From positions 3,992,458 through 4,056,457 of the forward strand of contig NC_031476.1 in the NCBI RefSeq assembly GCF_000006565.2: a stretch of DNA of 64,000 nt, written 5' to 3'. How positions within the stretch are numbered: the stretch's first letter is position 1; each line of letters opens with the position of its first letter. Both the position numbers and the translations under genes were made by a program. Shown one piece after another: positions 25,719 through 35,904 of this stretch. The notes under the pieces were generated by a model. The model was not told where the DNA came from and did not search any database. It worked only from the letters and a program-made list of their open reading frames with translations. The stretch comes from Toxoplasma gondii ME49 (taxonomy: Eukaryota > Apicomplexa > Conoidasida > Eucoccidiorida > Sarcocystidae).

Positions 25719-27029
25719 GTAAGAAAAGCTTGCTTCTTTTCTTGCGTGTCTGCTCGAGGCTCATGCATCTCCGTGTCCCTCTGGCTTTTGGGCGGTCTTG
25801 ACCAGTCTCTCTGTCGTATCTAGTCTTACAAGGAGACGCGTCTTCTGCGGCGCTCTATGCACATACACGTGAAGGCACCTTTAAAACCGGCGCGTATCTC
25901 TGTCGGCATATACACAGGCAAACACGTATTTAACACAGTGTGTGTGGATACATAATTTGAATGATTCGCGAGGACATTGACTCCAAAAGCATTTCCTCAC
26001 TACTTGGAGCTGGAGCGGGAATGCCCTGTTGTATCCTCTGCCTGATCGGGTGTAAGTACACCTTCGTTTTCACGATTGGTCTTTTGTGCTGTCTGCAGCA
26101 TCAAGTGACGGCTTTGGTAGAGAACCTCCTCCCTCGCAAGGTCGTGGTCCATGTGTTTGTGCGGGAGTCGGGAGATAATGTAGGAAGCGAAACGCCACTG
26201 ACTTGAGCTTCTCTGATCCGTACACAAGCGGTACTCCCCCGCGTCTGACCAGAGGCAAACGAACTCTGTTGAACGCTTTCGTGTCCTGATCCTTTTCATG
26301 GTTGCATCCGTGTAATGACCTGGCGATTGCCTGTTTTATGGGGGAGAACGAGAGGAGCGTTTGCGCATCTCACTGTCGACAGCCGATGGTGGACAGCGTG
26401 AAATGCCGCTGCGAAACCAGATGTGTCGAGAAGCGAATTGAACGCACAGGAAGTTCGTACACACATGCATGCACATATGTCAACGTACATGTATTTTCTT
26501 ATTCGAAGCGGGGAGAAAGGAGTTGTGCGTTCAGTGTTCAAACACGTCTCTCAGATTCCCAAATGAGTTTCCTCCTTTCGCTTGGTAGGGACACACGTAT
26601 TTTAGGAATGCGACAAGAGCGTTTTCGGCTTCGATCTTGAACTCCGCATGTGTTGTTTTTTTGGGGAATCTCCTTGTTTGCAGCTTTCCGCACATGTGAG
26701 AGGTGCTGACGCTGGCTCGACTGCATCTTTGTCTTCGTCTCTCTCTCTCTCTCTGAGTCTGTGTAAACTGCCGTCCGTCTCTCTTCATCGGAAAAATTGT
26801 GAGTCTCCCTCACTGCAATCTGGTTCGCATCTCCGTCCGCATTTGAATCTCGAGGCGGTTCGCAGATGGCGAGCATCTCGCGGCTGTACACGGATGAAGG
26901 TGAAACTGTGTAGAACCTGCAGCAGACGCCAGGAGACAGGGGACATGTCTAGATTCCGGGAGAGCTCCAGAGAGAGCCCCAGAGCCATGTGGGCAGCGCC
27001 AGTATGAAAAGAGCAAATTCAGGTAATTC
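25719..27029. other. Interval between tentative plus-strand exons
   Basis: No exon I would defend lies here. It is either an intron (if the two plus-strand blocks belong to one gene) or intergenic. Short open frames on both strands lack motifs, and a short (CT)n tract sits near 26735. Confidence 0.4.
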
Positions 27030-27160
27030 ATAAAAACACCAACCGGGTTATTTAAATTTATTTAAAAGAGATAGAGCATTTAATCTAAACATATATAAGA
27101 AAGTAAAATTATCTTGCTTAAAAACTAATTTATTTGCCATATTAATATTTAAAGACGTGT
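27030..27160. other. Very AT-rich segment, possible organellar DNA insertion
   Basis: This stretch of about 130 bases is far more AT-rich (roughly 80 percent by eye) than its neighbours and lacks simple repeats. On the minus strand it holds a 30-codon frame beginning MANKLVFKQDNF and ending LLNKFK, rich in Asn, Lys, Phe and Leu as in apicoplast or mitochondrial proteins. Coccidian nuclear genomes are known to carry organelle-derived inserts. I could not match it to a named organellar gene. Confidence 0.4.
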
Positions 27161-27191
27161 AGCGAAACCTATCCGCATACAGACAAATAAC

Positions 27192-28425
27192 ATGAGTGCT
27201 GAAGAATCCGCTGCGAGGAGAAGGATGGTCCCCCGCGCGTACAAAAGACCGAAGAGTTGGCTTTGCCTTTCCGTGGACCCCGACGCGTTTTTCTCGGTGT
27301 GTCTCTTCTCTTCTGGTCGATGGGGCTTTTCAGTGCATGTGCACCGCCTTGATGCTGCGGCTTTCCCCGACATCCTTCTTTCGGCGACAGCACACTTGGG
27401 CGTCAACGCACTTCTTCTGCTTCCCGGGTGCGAATCTCCCACTCCGACGGAGGTTGCGCGCCACAGAAACGCAAGTGCTCCTTCCTCTGGACTCGAAAGA
27501 AGCCTCTTGTCCGCAGGGTTGGCTTGCCTAGCTGTCGGGGGGCGTATCCTCACAGGCTGCGATGTATGTACAGTGGACGAATTTGAGGTCGACTGCATGC
27601 AGAGCAAGGCAGCAACTCTGTCATTCCTCCCGTCACCCCTCTCTCCTGCAGTAACCTCTTATCTCGGCAAAAATCTTCGTAAGTCTCTTGGCTCGGCAGG
27701 AGGAACAGACGAGCCCGTTTCATGTGTTTTCCCCGCGTGTGTGAGCCGGTGCCTGCACCATTCTCTTGTGCAAGACACAGAGTAAGTGCTGACCGCTCTG
27801 TGTGATCATGGCGGTTGAGATTCCATGTGTCTTTGGAAATTCTCGGGTGTGGTACAGCAGCGAGGACACTGAACGCATTTGTATGTATGTGCCCATACTT
27901 GATCCGCAAACGTCCGTACGCGTGTCTGCACTAGTGGCTTCTACGCACCTCTACACGAGCTGGATTCGTCGAATACCAGTATGTAGGCGTTTGCTTTATA
28001 TGCAGTTTTGCAGACGTTTAGAGTAAAGGAGGCTGTCTTCACATTTTCGGTGGTTTGTTGGAAAAAGTGCTTTTCAGGGGGTGTCTTCAATTCTTAAGGG
28101 GTGCAGCGTGGCGTGTGTGCGTGGTTGTCTGGTTGTCTGAAGACGGCACATTTGCACGCCCGGTTTTTATGAACAGAGCGATATGCCCTTTTTCACGCTT
28201 ATTCTATAAACAGACTTGGCAGCTGCTGTGATCCGCTATATCGCTGAAGGACGCCTCTGGAGCCCCACGCGTGCGTGGCTAGCCGTAAATGGCTCTCTCT
28301 GCTCTCTTGACGAGGTACGGGAAGCTTACGATCCGGTCGCCATGCGCTCGTGTCCAAACGAACTAGAGAAAAGCGCTCAACATGTGAGATGCATTACGTG
28401 AGGTACCATATGCCTCTCTCTCTCT

Positions 28426-28476
<51 letters not shown>

Positions 28477-28748
28477 TATGTTGACAACAACAGAGATTTT
28501 AGAAAAAAACCGTGTTGACCACCAGTTTGCCCACCGTCTACATGCGCGACTTCTGAGGCTCCACTGACGCGGCTACTGACGTCTGAAAAACGTGTGCATC
28601 AAGCGCAGTTAAAATGCGTGGGAAGGTGAGTGACTAGGTTGTACTGAATTCTCAGGCTCTGATGGAAGAAATGAACGCGTTCCGTTTGGCAGCTATATCC
28701 TTATCAGCGAAGGTGATAACTCGACATAGAGCCGCTATCGTGGTGTAG
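27192..28748 (+). CDS. Unrecognised protein, three terminal exons
   Basis: Three exons join in phase: 27192-27678, 28214-28383 and 28656-28748, ending at a TAG. The donors (TTC|GTAAGT, CAT|GTGAGA) and acceptors (AAACAG, TTCTCAG) are good. The joined sequence continues smoothly across both junctions, which is the main support. Recognisable stretches are HLGVNALLLLPG, RYIAEGRLWSPTRAWLAV and a C-terminal helix MEEMNAFRLAAISLSAK ending in basic and hydrophobic residues. I find no known family. The Met at 27192 gives about 249 residues. An acceptor at 27333 (GGGGCTTTTCAG) could instead splice this frame to upstream exons of the locus at 22.5-25.7 kb. The AT-rich segment directly upstream makes the 5' end harder to judge. 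Confidence 0.55.
28429..28473. repeat. (TA)n microsatellite, about 22 units
   Basis: A long pure TA run lies in the last intron of the unrecognised plus-strand gene, preceded by a (CT)n stretch. Confidence 0.92.
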
Positions 28749-30459
28749 TCTAGGGCTGTCATGTATGGTATTTGGTTTTATGTGGGTGGAACTGGCATAC
28801 TAGGCGAAAGCGGGAGAAGGCACTGAAACGCGGTTTTCGATGGGAAGAGTAACGTGCTTCTCCCCTGACAAAGTACTGCCAATGCGGTACACCAATGAAC
28901 TGGGCAGTCCACGATCAGGCGTGCATTGTTTGAATGCTCTTTCACGTCAGTATTCCGGACTCCTGGTACAGCACATGTTGTGTTCTCTGTCCGTCGCGGT
29001 TCGTCATTCGAATCGAACACACGCAGCGTTCATCACGAATGCGAACAGGGTTGCTAGAATCATTTCAATCAAAGTAGGATATTTGCAAAACCATTCCAGT
29101 GCAGCCTATGAAAGGCAAGGTAAAACTTTCATTTTCCCAGCGTGTGTGTACTGGCTGTGATGCAGTTCGACAGTGCGAAGCGGAAGATATGTCAAGGTGC
29201 CCCTGGAGACTGCATTGTGTGTGCGCTGCCTCCTGAGCCGTCGGGCTGAGCCAGATGCATGAACCACAGTGAGGCTCAGATAATTCCGTCATGCATTATT
29301 TTTCCTAGGCAGCGAACTCGGATAACGATAACGTGAGCTTGCTGTAACCCTTTGGCCTATCCACACCTGCCAGACAGAAGATATCCAGGAACGCAGAGAG
29401 TTCTTTAAAACTTGCTGTTTGTTGTAGTAGCTGGAGTTCGTCCCTGCACAGCTGTGTGTGCACCTATTCAAATTAGACGATACTGTAAAAGCACAACACA
29501 AGCGACGGGTGCTCTTTCACACCAATGAGTTCGTGTCGTCAGGAGGAGCGTCGCTTGAAGAAAACTTCTGAGGATAAAACGAAGAAACTGCAAATCATGC
29601 AATAAAGGTTTTCGGGGGGGGGGGCGGGATTAGGCGTGGAAGCCCGTGGCTAAGCGTGAAGCCACCAACTGGCAAACGTCTCCACAGCCCTTGATCACAC
29701 ATCAACACGAACCCGGATCACGAATGGGCCAGTACACGCGCTACACGCACTGTAGTTCGACCGAAAAAGTAGGGGAACCTAGCGCAAGTGACTGGCTTTT
29801 CCTTTCACTCTAGAGCCTGTCATGTACAGCGGTGACGAACGCTGTGGCTCATAAATGCAGGAGAGAGGGGATGGTTGCTCCTGCAGAGCATCATCCTGTA
29901 TAATAAGAGTTTCACAAAGACCGCTCGACACGAGTACGCATATGGAATTTGGGATGAAATACTGCAACTACGAAAAACTAGAACATACACTTCTGAATGT
30001 GTTCGCCGCCCCCGCCGCGGTACAATGACCGACACAAAGCATACACCCCCCGCCACCAGAACATCGTGGGTGGACATTGTAACGGGCTTCGGTACAACAA
30101 TGACGTTTACACCGGTGAGCCATTAATGCTACATGACGTCGACGAGAGCTTCAGATCACAAAGCAAATGACTGGCAGTCCCCTGACTCATTACAGGGATA
30201 CCGCTCCCTCACAGACGCGCTGAGGCACCCTTAACACGTTCCCTAGGTTGTAGAGCCATGGTGTGGCGTCGTTGGCACAGCGGTTTCTAGCCTGAAGAAG
30301 CGAAAAATTGGTCGTGAAAGAAGGCTTTTCGAACCAATAGTGCATCAGCCCCTATTGCCGTTCGCGTGTTCATTCGTTCGGTCATACACGTTATAGTCTG
30401 GATCGACCAAAAGACACAACCTGTGGCTGCCGGAAGGTGGGTCCCCCACGTAATCCCTG
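28749..30459. other. Convergent 3' interval
   Basis: This stretch lies between the stop of the plus-strand gene and the stop of the GPI-type protein gene. It contains a G-run near 29616 and a few short open frames on both strands, with nothing I would call a gene. It should hold both 3' UTRs. Confidence 0.5.
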
Positions 30460-32139
30460 TCAACCCGTCACAAAACCGATAAGTGCAGCTGCCGTGAACC
30501 AGCAGTAAGCACCCATGTGGAATATTGAAGCTGACGAGCTGGAGAATCGTCCATCTATGCAATATACCCTGGCCTTCGCTGTCTCACCAAGGAGATAATA
30601 GGGTTGTCCATCTTTCACTTGCGGCATCTGGATAGGCTCGACGTAGTGGCCGAAAGTGTGTGTGCAAGTGACTTCAACGGCGCCTCTGCCTACGCACTGT
30701 ACAGCTACCGTCTTTGCGCTGCGCTCAGCAGCCTGTGGTTCATCCCGCGGGTGTTCCTTATCCAAGGAAGAATCCGTCTGTTCGGTAGCATCGGTTGCCA
30801 CGCCATCGTCACCCGCATTTCGTTCCTTGATTCTGCGTTTCCCCGTTAGTTGGTGAAGTTTACCGAAGGATACGGTACCAGGGCGTGCGCCAGGCGCCTC
30901 CGCTGCTTGGAGAGGTTTCTCTTCTGGAGTTTTTCTTGCCTGGGGGCATATCACTCCGGATGTGCGGGCGGATGCCGCAGCCGACTCTAGAACAGAAATG
31001 GCGTCAGGCTGGCAGGCAGCCTCGCTTCCGACACAAGTATTAGCAGGGGCAGCTAGCCCCCACAATGCCTCCTTCGTGCATATCCCGCGGCGACACGTGG
31101 TGAATTCGCCCGATACACCCTCTGCCAATGCGACACGCCAGCCGACAGCAAGCCAAATGTCGCCTGTGGTATCGGGGCCAATAACTACGGAAAGCTCGGT
31201 TCGATCTGAGCAATATAGAGACCGCGATGCCTGACTTCCAGGAGCAGCCAAAGATCCGACCAGGAACCACCTGACCCGATGTTCCTCTACGGCAAGATCA
31301 TCATCATCGGTAGATGCATTTTCTGCGGCCTGATTTGGCAATAATTTCGACAGTTCCAGATCAGCTTCCCAAGCAAGGCGTCGTGCGAGTACCCACTCAG
31401 CAGTACATAAAAAACGAAAGTGCGGTTGAGACACAGAGGGGGTGTTTTGTTCTGGAGCAACCGGTGCATCCTCAGGCAACGTAAGAGCTTTATGGCTGCA
31501 TACGGGATCGAACACCAGATTACCCACTCGGTTGCCACGATAACGAGAAGGCTGTAGCCGGCATAAGACGAAAGACAGAACGGCTGGTATGTCTATCGGG
31601 ATGGTGATCTCCTCTCCAAGTGACAAATATATGGGATCAGGGAACCCGGCGCGCGCTAGACGACCCTTCTGGACTCTGGCTTCCCGGTGTTCTTTCACGT
31701 TGCGGTCCCTGAAGTTCTCAAATCGGAAGGCTTCAGTTGCACGTTCGGGTTGTGGTACGCGTCCCCGCGCATCGTCTTTGTATGCAAGGCCAAGTTGCGT
31801 GACCGCCTGCCCCCTAAGCGCCGGAAAGAGAGGCAACGCTGATGAGAGCAGTGGATAGACGCCTCTCCAAAACAGGCACAGCAAAAACAGCAACGCGCAG
31901 GGAAACCGGACACAGACATTTCTGCGACCAGCCCAACAGAAACACGTGACCACGGTTCTGCTCTGTTGTTTATCCTCGGAAGCTTTGCCGAAGTCAATCA
32001 ACAGAACACAAGGAAGATTATGACGAAAGCCGGATATTCCCGGCTTTGGAGGTGGGCCGGCATCTACCCCAACCCTGCTTCGACTATGTGGTAAGGAATA
32101 GTTCTGCCACGCCATCTGCTCGATCATGACAACCGCCAT
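30460..32139 (-). CDS. Cysteine-rich secreted protein with GPI-anchor-type C-terminus
   Basis: One uninterrupted frame of 559 codons starts at the Met at 32139. A strong hydrophobic segment (CALLFLLCLF and following, around residues 85-110) acts as signal or anchor, after an unusually long N-terminus. About twelve cysteines follow it. The C-terminus has a small-residue stretch (SSSSAS) followed by a hydrophobic tail (AYCWFTAAALIGFVTG) that ends the protein, which is the pattern of a GPI-anchor signal. Twelve cysteines would fit two six-cysteine domains, as in SRS surface antigens or s48/45 proteins, but I do not see the usual SRS sequence motifs, so that is inference. A possible donor (CTTG|GTGAGA) near 30595 would instead remove the tail. 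Surface exposure is likely; function is unknown. Confidence 0.62.
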   Translation of the reverse strand: MAVVMIEQMAWQNYSLPHSRSRVGVDAGPPPKPGISGFRHNLPCVLLIDFGKASEDKQQSRTVVTCFCWAGRRNVCVRFPCALLFLLCLFWRGVYPLLSSALPLFPALRGQAVTQLGLAYKDDARGRVPQPERATEAFRFENFRDRNVKEHREARVQKGRLARAGFPDPIYLSLGEEITIPIDIPAVLSFVLCRLQPSRYRGNRVGNLVFDPVCSHKALTLPEDAPVAPEQNTPSVSQPHFRFLCTAEWVLARRLAWEADLELSKLLPNQAAENASTDDDDLAVEEHRVRWFLVGSLAAPGSQASRSLYCSDRTELSVVIGPDTTGDIWLAVGWRVALAEGVSGEFTTCRRGICTKEALWGLAAPANTCVGSEAACQPDAISVLESAAASARTSGVICPQARKTPEEKPLQAAEAPGARPGTVSFGKLHQLTGKRRIKERNAGDDGVATDATEQTDSSLDKEHPRDEPQAAERSAKTVAVQCVGRGAVEVTCTHTFGHYVEPIQMPQVKDGQPYYLLGETAKARVYCIDGRFSSSSASIFHMGAYCWFTAAALIGFVTG

Positions 32140-35100
32140 TTCTTGCAGGACTCTTCCAGTCCTTGGAAAGATCGATTCGTTCTTGCTTTGTCTGGAGCGT
32201 CCTGTGCAACCAAGGAGCCGACAGGAGAGGAGGCGTTTGATCGTCTAGCAGCAGATACTTTCACAATCGGGCTCAAAACATGCAGTTACCATTTACGAGG
32301 GAACGCATATATCAGCCTCCTTCCGAACGGCATGTACACCACGAATAGTTAGTCAAACCAGAGGGCGTGTGTAACTGAACGACGGCTTTCAACAACGACT
32401 GACAACCATGACGCTGAGCGCCTGAGGGAAGAGTTAGAGAGTCATTGAGGGCTCTCAGGCAGACCCTTTAACCCGAACCGCTGCCGCACTAAACGAAGCT
32501 ACTTGTAACTGGCCATGACGCCGATGCGAACCTCATTCCCAGGCAGACTCCCTCAAGCACCTCCGCGGCGCGTTACTCGCTGCCGTACTCATGGTCCCTG
32601 CCTGGCATAGACGAGTAGTCACACTAACGTCCTCGACACTGATCCAGAGCACGGCAACCGTTTTGAAACTCGACCTCCTCCATCAGCTTTCGCAATCGCT
32701 CACGCGCAACTCATCTACATTACGAATGCTGCACATCGCTGTCGTCCACTGCTTGATCCAGTCAAATTCTCCAACTGTTCACAACTAGCAAACCCTTTCC
32801 TGCTTTGTGTACCACTCTCTGCTGATGACGCCACTGGTCCATTTCTCCTCCGAACGCATAATGAGGACGAGTACTTCCGTATGTCCCCAGCAAAGGGGCA
32901 TTTTAACGGTTTTCTCCCATACAGTGGTCATGCAGAAGCGGGGAAGAACCTTGTACAGACGCGAAGATTTGGCACATCCTGCAAAGATGAAGAAACTGCC
33001 TGTGTCTCCTTCTCCCTCTTGTGTTACCACATCAAAGTCATGGAGTCGTTATTACGCGCCGGTTTGTACGTAAAAAGTGAATTGAGCACTTAGCACTAGA
33101 AAACAGCCGAAATGTGGACTATGCCAAGGCACAAAGGCCTCGAAAAAGCGGAATCACTTGCTGTAGGACAGTAAAACACACGTATGTGAAACATGGTCTC
33201 CCATTTGGCATTACAGTATGCCAAAATTGGGATTGAAGCAGCGGGTGAACTGGAAGGAGTCATCCCACTAAAACGGCAGTAAGTCTTTCGGCACCAACGT
33301 GCAACAGCCTGTGAACACAGTGTCGACGCCTCGTGTGAACGGAACACAGCCACGGGCTCTTGCTGTTACCATCACAATAAGTTTATTTCGCTTTGTTTGC
33401 AGATGTGAAGCATGTTTCCTGATCTTCCTCCTCTTAAGCAGGCTTTTCGCTTATGTTTGTGACCTCGCCAGCCTCTTCCTCCTGATTTCCCAGTAGAAAC
33501 AGAGAACGCCGTCTCTTTTGGTGCGTCTCAAATACAGGCAGGCGCGTCGGTGTCTGACACATACTCGACAATCGGCTCAGCAATAGAGAAAACAAAACAT
33601 ACATGATAGTTAATCAACTTCTCAAGGCATCAGGTGTGTTTGCAAAGTAAAGTGAATCGTACTTGCACCTTCTACGCTAAAAACTTTACTGGACAATCGT
33701 TAAAAAGGGGATTGTCAACAGTGGAGCACATAGTCTAACTGTTGATAACCTACGCGTTAAGCATTGGCCCGATCCCTCTGTGTGCCTACGCTGGTTTCTC
33801 TGTATGCAGCTATAGGCTAGATCGTCGTGTTCACTCGACAGCCGCAACCTGCCAGATGGCCCTGGCATCTGTCTATGCAAGTGAAACAGCATCTGACTGC
33901 GCAGTGAAGGTGTGTGAACGAGGGACAGAGCTACAGTGGCTGTGTCACTGATAATGGAGTTCTACGTAATAATTGCCACCACATATCGACGCGGATATTG
34001 ACGTGTTTACAGTTGCAGTCCTGCGCATTCTATATTGTGCAATCGTACTTCTTTATGCAGTTACAGAGAGCATAATCCTATGATGGGACGACTCGAAACG
34101 AAACGTACGTATCGGGCGAATAGTCCTTTTTCGTGTGTTCGCAGCCAAGCGTCAGTTGCGTGGGTGTAAGCTGGAGCCAAAATTCGCCTGCGTCCAGTAC
34201 CTTAATGCACTCGCGTTATCATTAGCAATCGCGCATATTGCGTGTTGCGTTCCTCTATGGCAACTTTGCTATGCGTGTTTCTGCTTTCTTCCTCTAACAC
34301 TACACACATGCCACGCAGGCGCCCCACTGTAAAACTCGTGAGGTATGCGCTCTGTAGAGGGCTCCAAACAGGTATTTGCCTTTAAGGTGAAGGGTTTTTT
34401 ATGTCGGTGCGGCTGGGTGTTGACCCATTCAATACACTGCATGTCAGCAGCTGGGAGCCGCAATTGCTCTTGGTGTCGTACTATTGCAGGTACCCTGGCG
34501 ACGGGGAATCGCGATCTACAAATTATGCTTTTCTCGAGCGAACGCTTGTTTAGTCTCGCCACAACAATTTCTTTGGAATGATACCGGACTGCGACACCAG
34601 AACCAGGGTTGGAAGGTGGTTTCGTTTCCTTAAAAAGGAGCCGCGCTTCAATTGTAGCATTACCGCAGTTCAGGAAATGGGATGATCTCGAACAACGGGC
34701 CAATTTCCCAAATGCAACGCATGAGCACATGCTACCCTTGTATTACCTTGATAAGATTTGCAGGTCTACCGGGCCACAAACCAAAAACGAATCTACCTGT
34801 TACACGAGCAAACGTGTCGCGCCGTTGCTCCCTCAGATCCAACGCGACATGATATATTATTTTGCTGGGAAAGGCCTTGCACAGGAAAAGAAGAAAACCA
34901 GCAACTCGAGGGGATGCATAGTCTCTGACAACCGAAAAACTACCGGGTGACACCGAAAAGAACAGGCAATGAATCAGGCTCTCTGTGGCACAGTAGCACC
35001 TCCATCGCTGAGAGCAAAAATCTCGACCACACGCCTCAGCTTTTCTCCGACGGCGCACATGTATGCGCTCAACTTCCCAACCGTGTATTCAACTGCCACA

Positions 35101-35904
35101 CATACAAATTCCGTCCATCTTCCAACTCATCGCACTGCCCACAAAAGGCTAGACACTTCTTTGGTTGGACACGGCGGGCACCAACGGATGCCTGTGTGCG
35201 AGAAGACTTTGAGCACCGAAAACATCTTATTTGCGGACGCAAAACAGATCCATTGACAGGACGAAGCATAGTATCCGACGCTAGATGGGGCTGCCTTATT
35301 TAGCAGCCGGGGTGAAAGAGACGAGTCCTTTCGCCACGGCAGATTATCAAATACATAAGTTGAGTACGTACCGAGCCACGACACGAATGACACAGTAATG
35401 CAGTGGACTCGTCGAATTTGGAGTCGTCTTGTCCAATTGAGTTTCCTGCATTTTCGCGAAGCAGTAGCCGTCTTAATTTAATCACTTTCCAAAAAACGTT
35501 TAAAAGGACCATGGACACTTCTCATACTCTGTGCAACGGAACAGTAGCCTTGGAATTTGAAACCATACAACGCTTTTTCTGTAGAAGGTACGGTGTCAAA
35601 CCTGACCACTGTGAATTGCGACCATATATTATAAGTCGCTTGCACAAAGGCGAAGTGTGCTAGGAAAGAGTTGATCACTTGTACACACAAACGTGTGTTG
35701 CATGACGTGGAAAAAAAGATTCTGTCAGACATATACAGTCTCCCTGTATGACTTCCTGCATTCAGGAGCCTGCCTGAGGAGGAGGGATATTATGATTCCT
35801 GAATGTGTACCGAAAAACTCTGGCGTGACACAGACGCCGACGCAGACAAGTAAGTGAAACTAGTAACCTACTGAAAGCATCCTATATAATTTGCTTCACG
35901 CAGT
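32140..35904. other. Intergenic interval, no gene seen
   Basis: About 3.8 kb lie between the start of the GPI-type protein and the stop of the prominin-like gene upstream on the same strand. All open frames are short, lack splice-compatible neighbours and show no domain. It should hold the promoter and 5' UTR of the former and the 3' UTR of the latter. Confidence 0.5.

Noticed and set aside
25250..25768. Minus-strand 172-codon frame
   Set aside because: Antisense to the plus-strand exon ending in a strong GTAAGA donor at 25718; no motif.
29616..29626. Poly-G run as a possible regulatory or sequencing feature
   Set aside because: A single short homopolymer in a 3' interval; no structure or gene relation can be argued from it.
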